From assembly GCA_964609495.1 (NCBI GenBank), contig CAZSTA010000018.1:1-11908 (forward strand): a DNA stretch of 11,908 nucleotides, read 5' to 3'. Below the pieces are notes generated by a model, which was not told the DNA's origin, ran no database searches, and saw only the letters and a list, made by a program, of their open reading frames with translations. Position numbers and translations under genes: made by a program. Below are positions 1-7,016 of the stretch, piece after piece. The stretch's first letter is position 1, and each line of letters opens with the position of its first letter. This DNA is from CAZSTA01 sp964609495 [NCBI: uncultured bacterium]. Its GTDB lineage: Bacteria > CAZSTA01.

Positions 1-19
1 TCTTGTAACGTTGGCTATT

Positions 20-919
20 CTACTCAGAGACATCAATCCATCCCCAATCGGGACATTCATCCCTTGCACTATTATTAGTCAACCTAGTCACGTCACTTCC
101 ATCGTATTTCATCGAGTAGATCTCATCATTTCCATCTCGAGTAGACACAAAGGCAATTCTGCTCCCATCAGGCGACCAAGTGGGATATTCATCCCACGCA
201 GTATTGTTAGTGAGCCTAGTTTGATTGCTCCCATCTGAGTTCATCACATAGATCTCACTATCTCCATCCCGATAAGATGTGAAAGCGATCTTACTCCTAT
301 CTGGAGACCAAGCAGGGTGTTTGTTGTTAACAACATCTGTTCCATCACTCTTCATCTTAAAGATGTTTATACCTTCCCCGTGAGGATCGCGAGCGAGAGC
401 GATCTCATCTCCCCTCGGCGACCAAGTGGGATAGAAAGCATCTCCTGATACAGTGAGCCTAGTTCGTCCACTCCCATCTGAGTTTATCACATAGATGTCA
501 GAGGTCCCCGGAATGGAGATGGAGGTGAAAGCGATCTTAGTGCTATCTGGGGACCAAACAGGGTTGTCATCATAAGTAGAATCGTTGGTAAGCCTAGTCT
601 CTGAAGTCCCATCCACATTCATCACATAGATCTCGGATGATGGGTAACCTGAGTGCCAATCCCGATCGGACACAAAAGCGATCTTCTCTCCATCAGGAGA
701 AATAGCTGGATCCCAATCAACAGCATGACTGTAGGTGGTCAATCTAGTTTGGTTAGCTCCATTAGTATCCATTATGTAGATCTCGGTGTTCCCATCCCGA
801 TTGGAGTCGAAAGCGATCTTAAAGGATGGTTCCTTAAAGGTAAGTCCATTCTCACAGCCTATCGCCGCTAATAAGAGGACCACCCCTAAGATCATTAGTG
901 ATATAGCTAATTTTCTCAT
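20..919 (-). CDS. TolB-like six-bladed beta-propeller lipoprotein (array copy 1)
   Basis: A 299-residue predicted lipoprotein. Residues 1-21 form a signal peptide with a hydrophobic core and an A-I-G-C lipobox, and Cys22 would be lipidated. It is followed by Glu rather than Asp, so in a diderm it would not carry the usual inner-membrane retention signal. Residues 33-299 hold six WD40/PD40-type blades built on the pattern KIAF.S.RDGN.EIY.M..DG...TRLTNN......P.WSPDG. Blade 4 has lost about 8 residues relative to copies 2 and 3 (it reads [11 protein letters not shown]). Blade 5 is a standard EIYVMNSDG blade where the other copies have an EIYYL...LQYNL variant. The ATG follows an AAAGGAG ribosome site at good spacing. 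The propeller lacks the N-terminal TolB domain and has no tol-pal neighbours, so a Tol-system role is not supported. Surface binding of proteins or glycans is possible; the ligand is unknown. Confidence 0.88.
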   Translation of the reverse strand: MRKLAISLMILGVVLLLAAIGCENGLTFKEPSFKIAFDSNRDGNTEIYIMDTNGANQTRLTTYSHAVDWDPAISPDGEKIAFVSDRDWHSGYPSSEIYVMNVDGTSETRLTNDSTYDDNPVWSPDSTKIAFTSISIPGTSDIYVINSDGSGRTRLTVSGDAFYPTWSPRGDEIALARDPHGEGINIFKMKSDGTDVVNNKHPAWSPDRSKIAFTSYRDGDSEIYVMNSDGSNQTRLTNNTAWDEYPTWSPDGSRIAFVSTRDGNDEIYSMKYDGSDVTRLTNNSARDECPDWGWIDVSE

Positions 920-966
920 TCCTTACATCTCCTTTCACTCGCAGAATATAGATAAGTCGGGGAAGG

Positions 967-994
967 ATAGCCAGCATCTTGTAACATTGGCTAT
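967..994 (-). terminator. Conserved hairpin after the stop of propeller copy 2
   Basis: An imperfect inverted repeat with arms at 967-978 and 983-994 and a four-base TTGT loop on the plus strand, lying 7 bases past the stop codon at 1002. Read as minus-strand RNA, most changes from the perfect copy at 1961-1988 become G-U pairs, with one C-A mismatch. The following sequence is only moderately T-rich, so it may be a weak terminator, an mRNA-stabilising hairpin or a repeat element. Confidence 0.5.
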
Positions 995-1001
995 TTAGAC
1001 T

Positions 1002-1913
1002 CTACTCAGGGATACTAATCCACCCCCAATCGGGCCGGACATCCATTGCACTATTATTAGTCAACCTAGTCTGATCGCTTCCATCATATTTCATCGAATA
1101 GATCTCAAAATTCCCCTCCCGATCAGACGCAAAGGCAATTCTGCTCCCATCAGGCGACCAAGTGGGATTTACATCTAAACCAGGATTGTTGCTTAGATTA
1201 TATTGAAGAGTTAGGTCGGAAATACGCAGATAATAGATCTCCCGATTCCAGTAACCATCCCGATAGGACATAAAAGCGATCTTACTCCTATCTGGAGACC
1301 AAGCAGGAGCTATATCGTCAGCCGTAGGATTATTTGTTAGATTAACAACACCTGTTCCATCACTCTTCATCTTATAGATGTCATAATGGATGTCATGACC
1401 ATTTTTACAAGCGAAGGCGATTTCATCTCCCCTCGGCGACCAAGTGGGATATAAAGCATCTAGTAAGAAAGTGAGCTTAGTTTGGTCGCTCCCATCTGAG
1501 TTCATTACATAGATCTCATCTACTAACCCATAATCTTCGGACGCAAAAACGATCTTGGTGCTATCCGGTGACCAATCAGGATGTCTATCAGAATAAGGAT
1601 CGTTGGTAAGCCTAGTGACTGAAGTCCCATCTACATTCATCACATAGATCTCTTTGTTTCCATCCCGCTCAGATACAAAAGCGATCTTCTCTCCATCAGG
1701 AGAAATAGCTGGATCCTCATCCCGAGCAGGATTATTAGTCAATCTAGTCTGGTTAGTTCCATCTTCATTCATTATGTAGATCTCGTGATTTCCATCCCGA
1801 TCGGATTGGAAAACGATCTTATTGGATATCTCCGTGAGTCCATTCTCACAGCCTATCGCCGCTACCAAGAGAATCATCCCTAAGATCATTAGTGATATAG
1901 CTAATCTTCTCAT
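1002..1913 (-). CDS. TolB-like six-bladed beta-propeller lipoprotein (array copy 2)
   Basis: A 303-residue predicted lipoprotein, paralogous to its neighbours on both sides. Signal peptide 1-21 ends in A-I-G-C with Cys22 as the lipid site and Glu at +2. Six blades follow from about residue 31 to the C-terminus, with repeated EIYVMN.DG and WSPDG/WSPRG motifs. Blade 5 is the variant form ([16 protein letters not shown]) shared with copy 3. The C-terminus [10 protein letters not shown] closely matches copy 1 ([10 protein letters not shown]) and the remnant at 3284-3376 but not copy 3, which ends at PDWSPR. The ATG has an AGAGGTG ribosome site upstream. It is probably exported and anchored in a membrane facing the envelope or cell surface. 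Its ligand cannot be read from sequence. Confidence 0.88.
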   Translation of the reverse strand: MRRLAISLMILGMILLVAAIGCENGLTEISNKIVFQSDRDGNHEIYIMNEDGTNQTRLTNNPARDEDPAISPDGEKIAFVSERDGNKEIYVMNVDGTSVTRLTNDPYSDRHPDWSPDSTKIVFASEDYGLVDEIYVMNSDGSDQTKLTFLLDALYPTWSPRGDEIAFACKNGHDIHYDIYKMKSDGTGVVNLTNNPTADDIAPAWSPDRSKIAFMSYRDGYWNREIYYLRISDLTLQYNLSNNPGLDVNPTWSPDGSRIAFASDREGNFEIYSMKYDGSDQTRLTNNSAMDVRPDWGWISIPE

Positions 1914-1960
1914 TCTTTACACCTCTTTTCACTTGCAGAATAAGAGTAAGTTAGAGAAGA

Positions 1961-1988
1961 ATAGCCAGCGTCTTGTGACGCTGGCTAT
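1961..1988 (-). terminator. Perfect 12-bp hairpin after the stop of propeller copy 3
   Basis: A perfect inverted repeat with arms at 1961-1972 and 1977-1988 and a TTGT loop on the plus strand, 7 bases after the stop codon at 1996. On the minus strand it is followed by ATTCTTCTCTAACTT, a patchy U-tract. It is the best-preserved member of a hairpin family that follows every gene of the array. It could be an intrinsic terminator or attenuator that tunes expression along the array. Confidence 0.6.
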
Positions 1989-1995
1989 ATAGACT

Positions 1996-3159
1996 CTACC
2001 TAGGGGACCAATCGGGATAATCATCACTTGCAGTATTGTTAGTCAATCTAGTCTGATCGCTTCCATCCGAGGATTTCATCGAGTAGATCTCATAATTTCC
2101 ATCCCGATGGGACGTGAAGGCAATCCTGCTCCCGTCAGGCGACCAAGTTGCAGCCCACTCCAATGAACCAGGTTTATTGGTTAGATTATATTGAAGAGTT
2201 GGGTTGGAAACATCTAGGTAATAGATCTCCCAATTCCCATCTCTGTTAGAGTGGAAAGCGATCTTACTCCCATCTGGGGACCAGGCAGGCGCTGTATCGT
2301 TATTCGTAGGCTTATTTGTTAGATTAACAGTGAGTGTTCCATCGTTCTTCATCTTAAAGATGTCATTTCCGCGAGTGAAGGCGATCTCACTTCCATCAGG
2401 AGACCAACTAGGAAACCAGTCAATAGCAGGATTAGTAGTGAGCCTAGTTGGATTAGAGCCATCAGAGTCCATCACATAGATCTCTAGGTTCCCATCCCGA
2501 TTAGACATGAAAGCGATCTTAGCGCCATTTGGCGACCAATCAGGAAGCCAATCAACAGCAAGATCGTTGGTAAGCCTAATCACGGCAGTCCCATCCACAT
2601 TCATCACATAGATCTCGAAGTTCCCATCCCGAGTAGACATGAAAGCGATCTTCGTCCCATCAGGAGAAATAGCTGGCTGCCAATCAACAGCAGAATGATT
2701 AGTCAATCTAGTTTGATTAGCTCCCGTGGCATCCATTATGTAGATCTCCCAGTTCCCATCTCGAGTCGACGCGAAAGCGATCTGGGAGGACATCACCGAG
2801 ATAGTTACATTATTGTCATCCTTCCCTCCCTTGCCATCACTCACCTCTACACTTATCGTGTAGCTCTTATCCTCTAGCACTGAGGGTGCAGTCCAAGTCG
2901 TAGTGGCTCCAGTCGTGGAGCTGAAGCTTCCCCCATCTGCACTCCAAGTGTAAGTCAGAGTATCACCATCAGGATCTGTCGAAGAAGCGGTGAGATTGAC
3001 TACTCCTCCTGACTTGACGGTAGTAGCAGAAGCAGTTATCGTCGGCTTGGAAGGGGGTTGATTGGGCGTGGGCGTAGGCTTTGCTCCTTGCTCACAGCCT
3101 ATCACAACTATCAAGAAGATCACCCCTAAGAGCATTAGTGATATAGCTAATTTTCTCAT
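1996..3159 (-). CDS. PKD-like domain plus TolB-like six-bladed propeller lipoprotein (array copy 3)
   Basis: A 387-residue predicted lipoprotein and the longest member of the array. Signal peptide 1-21 ends V-I-G-C, with Cys22 lipidated. A Pro/Thr-rich linker (PTPTPNQPP, about 28-36) leads into a PKD/Ig-like beta-sandwich at about 37-122. Typical features there are [18 protein letters not shown] and the closing strand [13 protein letters not shown]. Six propeller blades fill 124-387. It ends at PDWSPR, without the GWI..SE tail of copies 1 and 2. Only this copy has the PKD domain, which usually serves as a spacer or an adhesion module in extracellular proteins. The ATG follows AAAGGAGGT. It is the first gene of the intact array, and a candidate promoter lies 29-57 bases upstream. 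Confidence 0.88.
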   Translation of the reverse strand: MRKLAISLMLLGVIFLIVVIGCEQGAKPTPTPNQPPSKPTITASATTVKSGGVVNLTASSTDPDGDTLTYTWSADGGSFSSTTGATTTWTAPSVLEDKSYTISVEVSDGKGGKDDNNVTISVMSSQIAFASTRDGNWEIYIMDATGANQTRLTNHSAVDWQPAISPDGTKIAFMSTRDGNFEIYVMNVDGTAVIRLTNDLAVDWLPDWSPNGAKIAFMSNRDGNLEIYVMDSDGSNPTRLTTNPAIDWFPSWSPDGSEIAFTRGNDIFKMKNDGTLTVNLTNKPTNNDTAPAWSPDGSKIAFHSNRDGNWEIYYLDVSNPTLQYNLTNKPGSLEWAATWSPDGSRIAFTSHRDGNYEIYSMKSSDGSDQTRLTNNTASDDYPDWSPR

Positions 3160-3187
3160 TCCTTATACCTCCTTTAAGTTTTAAATA

Positions 3188-3216
3188 TTCATACATCCAA
3201 ACTCCATCCATACCAA
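3188..3216 (-). promoter_or_regulatory. Candidate promoter of the propeller array
   Basis: On the minus strand TTGGTA (3216-3211) and TATGAA (3193-3188) are separated by exactly 17 bases. Each matches four of six sigma-70 consensus positions. A transcript would start about 25 bases before the AAAGGAGG ribosome site and ATG of the gene ending at 3159. The sequence lies in the extra stretch found only in this spacer, which fits its place at the head of the array. Without expression data it remains a weak call. Confidence 0.3.
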
Positions 3217-3248
3217 TTACTCGTAAAATATGAGTAAATTGGGGAAGA

Positions 3249-3276
3249 ATAGCTAGCATCTTGTAACGCTGGCTAT
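3249..3276 (-). terminator. Conserved hairpin after the propeller remnant
   Basis: Arms at 3249-3260 and 3265-3276 with a TTGT loop on the plus strand, in the same position relative to the remnant's stop codon (3284-3286) as in the other copies. One A-C mismatch and two G-U pairs appear in the minus-strand RNA. Its survival next to a dead gene suggests it was copied along with the gene as one unit. Confidence 0.5.
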
Positions 3277-3283
3277 TTAGACT

Positions 3284-3376
3284 CTACTCAGAGACATTAA
3301 TCCATCCCCAATCGGGACATTCATCACCGGCACTATTATTAGTCAATCTAGTCAAGTCACTTCCATCGGATTTCAC
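3284..3376 (-). pseudogene. 3' remnant of a fourth propeller lipoprotein gene
   Basis: The minus strand encodes the last 30 residues plus stop of a propeller protein: [20 protein letters not shown] followed by PDWGWINVSE. It is nearest to array copy 1; I count 8 differences in 93 bases. Homology ends abruptly at about 3376, where the upstream sequence becomes AT-rich and unrelated. There is no ribosome site, signal peptide or upstream blade, so it is a decayed fragment left by deletion or unequal recombination. Confidence 0.85.
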
Positions 3377-3742
3377 CTAAACTTGACTATTTTACTTATA
3401 TTTATATTACATCAAAAATATCAACATTACTTTTAGTAGTGGCGAATAAATTTTTTATCCGAATTTTGGGTTTTGACCGGTGCACCTTTTCTACTCTCCT
3501 ATTGCCCTCTTTCTTTTATCTTGAGAATCGGGAATATTCTCCGCTTTGAGATATTATGAGTAGCATCGGAAGAGTTAAAATTTTGAGTCATTTATGGAGA
3601 GTATCCTATCTAATGCACCACTCGAGTTAAAGCTAGGTAAATAAAGGGAGAGAAACACAGAATTATTTATATCCACTTCTGTTCTCTCCCCCTTTATTAC
3701 ACCTTATTATATTATACGATAAAAATCTATCTAAGTTGCAAT
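3377..3742. other. Gene-free spacer between the folate/corrinoid operon and the propeller array
   Basis: This 366 bp AT-rich stretch has no convincing ORF in either direction. It holds the long hairpin at 3636-3703, an 8-bp palindrome GGTGCACC at about 3479-3486 and a small inverted repeat GAGAAT...ATTCTC near 3533-3551. A poor promoter-like pair on the minus strand (TTGATG at 3415-3410, TAAAAT at 3394-3389, 15-base spacer) reads toward the remnant. I see no RNA gene or insertion sequence. Confidence 0.6.
3636..3703 (-). terminator. Long imperfect hairpin, probable terminator of the acs/folate operon
   Basis: Arms at 3636-3662 and 3677-3703 pair through three blocks (AATAAAGGG, AGAGAA, CAGAA) with two-base bulges and a 14-base AT-rich loop. 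It starts about 40 bases after the stop codon at 3743. The arms are A-rich outside on one side and T-rich on the other, as in bidirectional terminators, though no clean U-run follows the stem. Confidence 0.55.
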
Positions 3743-4540
3743 TTAGACGTCCAATCTCCCCTCACGATAAGCAGTTATATATTCTATACAGTAATCATCC
3801 TTACCCAGAACAGTATTACAGGCTTTGATCGTAGCCATTATCTTAATATCGCCCGCGTCCATTATCGCAGAATCGAGATATCCGATGACCATCGGTAAGA
3901 AAGTTCGATTTATGAGCTTTCGGTTAGGAAGGCCATAGGAGATATTGCTCAATCCCATCACTGTTTTGATGCCGGGGAAGGATGATTTGATGGACTTCAG
4001 CGTCTTGATAACCAACAGACCACACTTCACATCGGTGCTTACAGGCATAACTAATGGGTCGATGTAGATGTCCTCTATAGGTATCTCCTCTTTAGTTGCG
4101 GCTTCGATTATCTTTCCTGCGGCTTTACATCTATCTTCAACGCTATGGGGGATCCCAGCTTCGGTCATCGTCAGTCCCACCACCATACACTTATACTCCT
4201 TGACTAAAGGTAAGACGCTCTTTAACCTGCTCTCCTCCGCGGTAGTAGAATTGGCTAAAGGTCTTCCGTTTTTATGTAGCTTCACCCCTCTCTCTAGCGC
4301 CACTGGATTAGGGCTATCGATACACAGAGGAAGATCAACTACCTCCTGAACGATATTGACCAACCATTCCATATCATCTGGTTCATTGCTCACCCTGCTG
4401 CCAACGTTGATATCCAACATCCCAGCACCATCATCCACCTGCTTCTTGGCTAGATTTTGAATAAATTTAGTATCTCTCTTCTCTACAGCAGTATGAACCG
4501 ATTTTCTACCCGAATTTATACTCTCTCCGATAACTAGCAT
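3743..4540 (-). CDS. Second methyltetrahydrofolate methyltransferase-like (MeTr/pterin-binding) protein
   Basis: A 265-residue TIM-barrel pterin-binding protein of the MeTr/DHPS superfamily, full length for AcsE-type enzymes. It keeps the residues that hold methyl-THF: Asp43 (LDIN), Asp75 (CIDSPNP), Asn97 (ANSTTAE), Asp161 (IDPLVMP) and Asn199 (GLSNIS), and the late motif LINRTFL. Its N-terminus reads GESINSGRKSV instead of the GERINGM of true AcsE, and the region before the last motif is more diverged (SYGLPNRK). It probably moves a methyl group between tetrahydrofolate and a corrinoid protein, but the partner may not be the acetyl-CoA synthase corrinoid protein. The ATG has AAGGAGG about ten bases upstream, inside the end of the cyclo-ligase gene, with a 5 bp gap between the genes. 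It is the last gene of the operon before the hairpin. Confidence 0.85.
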   Translation of the reverse strand: MLVIGESINSGRKSVHTAVEKRDTKFIQNLAKKQVDDGAGMLDINVGSRVSNEPDDMEWLVNIVQEVVDLPLCIDSPNPVALERGVKLHKNGRPLANSTTAEESRLKSVLPLVKEYKCMVVGLTMTEAGIPHSVEDRCKAAGKIIEAATKEEIPIEDIYIDPLVMPVSTDVKCGLLVIKTLKSIKSSFPGIKTVMGLSNISYGLPNRKLINRTFLPMVIGYLDSAIMDAGDIKIMATIKACNTVLGKDDYCIEYITAYREGRLDV

Positions 4541-4545
4541 TCGTT

Positions 4546-5166
4546 CTATTTCCTCCTTAATTCCTTAGCACAATCTATTATCCGCTCTTCTGAAATTATA
4601 AAATCGACTGGCACATCATTTTCGCCGTTTGGTAGCTTATCATATAACTGAAACTCGAAGGCTAGACCGATTGAGCGAACTTCTGGCCTTAATTCCTTCA
4701 GGAATCTATCGTAGAAGCCTCCTCCATAGCCTATCCTATGTCCCCGAACATCAAACACCACCCCGGGGACGATCACCAAATCGATCTCTTTAGGATCAAC
4801 TGGACGAACAAATTGGAACTTCGGCTCTGGAATACCGAACTTCCCCACCTCTAACTCAGAGTCGTAATCTAGAATCTCAGAGGGAAGTATCCGCCCCTCG
4901 CGAAACCTGGTTATGGGAACGATCACTCTCTTGCTCTCCTCCATAGCATGCTCGATCATCTCCCTCGTATCCACCTCGTTTTCCTTAGTCGCGTAAAACA
5001 TTACGACCTTTGCTCTCTTAAAAAGATGACATCCGAGCAATTTATCAGCTATGATCTTGCTCTTCTCCCTTATCACCCTTTTTCTCTGGCTATTCCTTAA
5101 CCTCAAAATACGCTCTCTCAAGATACTTTTCGAGATATTGGCTTCAACTGGGTTAATCGTGATCAC
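4546..5166 (-). CDS. 5-formyltetrahydrofolate cyclo-ligase (methenyl-THF synthetase)
   Basis: A 206-residue cytoplasmic enzyme that uses ATP to turn 5-formyl-THF into 5,10-methenyl-THF, recovering a dead-end folate that inhibits folate enzymes. The family signature is clear: PGVVFD (134-139) and the glycine-rich RGHRIGYGGGFYDR (141-154). Supporting motifs are FYATKENEVDT (57-67), GKFGIPEP (108-115) and the C-terminal PVDFIISEE. Length is normal. The start is GTG at 5166, which overlaps the preceding acsE stop as GTGA. No good ribosome site or nearby ATG is visible, so translation is probably coupled to acsE. Its place between two methyltransferase genes ties it to C1 flux through the Wood-Ljungdahl methyl branch. 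Confidence 0.92.
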   Translation of the reverse strand: MITINPVEANISKSILRERILRLRNSQRKRVIREKSKIIADKLLGCHLFKRAKVVMFYATKENEVDTREMIEHAMEESKRVIVPITRFREGRILPSEILDYDSELEVGKFGIPEPKFQFVRPVDPKEIDLVIVPGVVFDVRGHRIGYGGGFYDRFLKELRPEVRSIGLAFEFQLYDKLPNGENDVPVDFIISEERIIDCAKELRRK

Positions 5167-5957
5167 CCGGACTTTCTATAAGCATCCAAATAGGAATCGC
5201 AATAAATATTCTTGTTGAGCAGAAGATCCGCGGTTATCATCGCATCCATCAAAGATTCATCAGTACTATCAACGATGGCCGCGTCTAAACCACAAGCCAT
5301 AGCCATCACCAAGAAGGTGCGGTTTATCAACTCTCTCTCCTGAGTCCTCTGAGATACATTACTAAGACCAATGACAGTCCTGGGAGGAGGATCGGATAGG
5401 AGTTTGAATTGTCTCAAGGACTCCAACACCTGGAGACAGTGGGCTTGTTCCACATTAACCGGCAAGATCAGAGGATCAAGGTATAAATCATCTAAGGGGA
5501 ATCCCTTCTCCATGGCCATAGCTACGATTTGAAGTGCCAATTCGCTCTTCCTATTCACATCGCGAGGGACTCCATGTTCATCCATAGATAGACCGATCAC
5601 CGAGGCATTATGTTCCAAAGCTAAATCTAGCAGTCTCGTCAACTTATCGACTTCCGCGGTGGTGGAGTTGATCATTGGCTTGCCCTTTTTATGAGATTTC
5701 AATCCCACCTCTATGACCTCTGGCTTAGGGCTATCTATAGCTAAAGGGACATCTACAGCCTCATGAATCGTCTCCACCAACCATCCTATCACCTCCACTG
5801 GATCCGCCGCGGCTGGACCGGTATTCACATCCAGCATATTCGCTCCACCTTCCACCTGTTTCACCGCTAATTGCTTGATGACATCAGCATCTTTATTCTT
5901 TATCGCCCTTTTTACCGCCCTATACATCCCATTAATTCTCTCTCCGATAGTTAACAT
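5163..5957 (-). CDS. acsE: Methyltetrahydrofolate:corrinoid/iron-sulfur protein methyltransferase
   Basis: A 264-residue AcsE (MeTr). It transfers the methyl group of 5-methyl-THF to Co(I) of the corrinoid iron-sulfur protein, the step linking the methyl branch to acetyl-CoA synthase. Recognition rests on the N-terminus MLTIGERINGM, Asp43, Asp75 (AIDSPKP), Asn97 (INSTTAE), Asp161 (LYLDPLILPVN), Asn200 (GLSNVSQ), the known pterin hydrogen-bonding position, and LINRTFLVMAMACGLDAAI. I chose the ATG at 5957 rather than an upstream in-frame start at 5987. It has a perfect AAAGGAGG seven bases upstream, and the family begins at this residue; the longer form would place the ribosome site inside the gene. 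acsD ends 29 bases upstream and the cyclo-ligase overlaps by 4 bp downstream. Confidence 0.93.
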   Translation of the reverse strand: MLTIGERINGMYRAVKRAIKNKDADVIKQLAVKQVEGGANMLDVNTGPAAADPVEVIGWLVETIHEAVDVPLAIDSPKPEVIEVGLKSHKKGKPMINSTTAEVDKLTRLLDLALEHNASVIGLSMDEHGVPRDVNRKSELALQIVAMAMEKGFPLDDLYLDPLILPVNVEQAHCLQVLESLRQFKLLSDPPPRTVIGLSNVSQRTQERELINRTFLVMAMACGLDAAIVDSTDESLMDAMITADLLLNKNIYCDSYLDAYRKSG

Positions 5958-5964
5958 ATCTCTT

Positions 5965-5972
5965 CCTCCTTT
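5965..5972 (-). promoter_or_regulatory. Ribosome binding site that fixes the acsE start
   Basis: AAAGGAGG on the minus strand, seven bases before the ATG at 5957. It argues against the ten-residue longer reading that would begin at 5987. Confidence 0.85.
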
Positions 5973-5986
5973 GTTATTTAATATCA

Positions 5987-6952
5987 CTAACTACTCACAA
6001 GCTCTTGTATGGTCTTCCTCACGTTCTCTACAGCCTCGGGATGTCGCATAACTAAGATATCAGCACCAGATTGAAGATATCCAAAGGCAGTAGCTGCCTC
6101 CCATAGCGGACCCCGTTGCTTCTCAGATCCCCATTGTGGCTGTTCCTCCACAGTTGCTTTAGCCTCTTTAACTCGCCACGCCTCCGAGCCAACCATACAG
6201 ATCATTGGAGTGGAGAGCGTTTTATCCCCTTGTAGGGCGGCGAGTCTCATCCTCTCCATTATCGAGTAGGCATATTCGAGGCCATAACCTAAGGCTCCAT
6301 TCGTCTGATAGATAACCATTCTATCGAAGGTCATTCCCATATCGGAGGCGAGGATATTCACCTGCTTGCCAATGTTTATATCTAGCGGAGACTCGGTAAT
6401 TATATTGTGATCATCAGCTAAACAGGAGACGACTAAAGTCTTGTAATTATCCTCCACTGCTGAACCCAGCAAACATCTCTCTCCTGAGGCGGCTTGACTT
6501 ACCACGGGCATCACTTCGTTATCCTTCTCGTGCTGATCACACCCCCATATAATGAGCGGAACTCCTACCGCCTCCAAGACAGCTTTAACCACCTTTGCGG
6601 CTTGGTCTGGAGAGGTATCACCTTCATCGGGATGAGTGTTTAATAATCTCAAGCAGATCATATCAGCGCCATACTCATCCACACACTTTTTAGCCCACTT
6701 CGCAGGATCATCCCATACATCACTATAGTGCTCAGCTAAAACATCTGGCCAATCACTAGGAGCCTTATCGATTACTTCTAAAGCGATCGCTGGAGTATAA
6801 GGAGTCTCTCCCTCAAAGTGCATAAATGGTAATGAGTTTTCCCCTCCAACGGTAACTACTGAAGTTCGAGTTCCTCCCTCCTCGGCCGTAGCCCCGATAG
6901 TTACTAAATTTACACTACCAACTGATTTCTCCCTTATGAGATCAAATGGCAT
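5987..6952 (-). CDS. acsD: Corrinoid iron-sulfur protein small subunit (CODH/ACS delta subunit)
   Basis: A 321-residue protein matching the AcsD/CdhD family (the Moorella protein is of similar length). It is a TIM-barrel subunit that pairs with AcsC and helps cradle the cobamide that carries the methyl group to acetyl-CoA synthase. Visible family features are GGENSLPFMHFEGETP (36-51), ALEVIDKAPSDWP, DMICLRLLNTHP, PLIIWGCDQHEKD, the central SPLDINIGKQVNILASDMG and the late GADILVMRHPEAV. Start: ATG with GAGGAGG eight bases upstream. The gene starts 64 bp after the ATP-dependent activator and is followed by acsE. The usual partner acsC is not beside it and is not in this window. Confidence 0.93.
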   Translation of the reverse strand: MPFDLIREKSVGSVNLVTIGATAEEGGTRTSVVTVGGENSLPFMHFEGETPYTPAIALEVIDKAPSDWPDVLAEHYSDVWDDPAKWAKKCVDEYGADMICLRLLNTHPDEGDTSPDQAAKVVKAVLEAVGVPLIIWGCDQHEKDNEVMPVVSQAASGERCLLGSAVEDNYKTLVVSCLADDHNIITESPLDINIGKQVNILASDMGMTFDRMVIYQTNGALGYGLEYAYSIMERMRLAALQGDKTLSTPMICMVGSEAWRVKEAKATVEEQPQWGSEKQRGPLWEAATAFGYLQSGADILVMRHPEAVENVRKTIQELVSS

Positions 6953-7016
6953 TTTTTAACCTCCTCTTAGTTACTTAGACGCTTCCTACGAATATATAAT
7001 GTGATCTAATCAACGA

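Larger units (their letters stand above)
1..3376 (-). repeat. Tandem array of TolB-like propeller lipoprotein genes with conserved spacers
   Basis: Three intact paralogues (20-919, 1002-1913, 1996-3159) and one 3' remnant (3284-3376) lie head to tail. They share near-identical signal peptides, blade sequences and C-termini. The spacers are also homologous: each has a purine-rich ribosome site, an A/G-rich stretch and a hairpin just after the upstream gene's stop. The spacers before genes 1 and 2 are both 82 bp. The spacer before gene 3 is 124 bp because of about 42 extra bases at roughly 3175-3217. The repeat unit is therefore gene plus hairpin, about 1 kb. Homology in the remnant stops abruptly near 3376, so this is the upstream end of the array. 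The window opens inside another hairpin copy, so the array may continue to the left. Confidence 0.85.

Noticed and set aside
20-3159. Calling the propeller genes tolB of the Tol-Pal system
   Set aside because: They have only PD40-type blades with a lipoprotein signal, no N-terminal TolB domain, and no tolQRA or pal neighbours.
1-3160. Regularly spaced repeats suggesting a CRISPR-like array
   Set aside because: The period of about 120-130 bases equals one propeller blade (about 42 codons) and the repeats are in-frame protein motifs, not short repeats with unique spacers.
3558-3632. A 24-codon plus-strand ORF in the gene-free spacer
   Set aside because: Very short, weak ribosome site, no recognisable content.
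5958-5987. A ten-residue longer acsE beginning at 5987
   Set aside because: It would start on the acsD stop and put the perfect AAAGGAGG inside the gene. The family N-terminus begins at the ATG at 5957.
6953-7016. An internal promoter ahead of acsD (TTGATT and TATATT-like boxes)
   Set aside because: The boxes are only about 11 bases apart and other pairings are too far apart. The gap is short enough for read-through from the activator gene.
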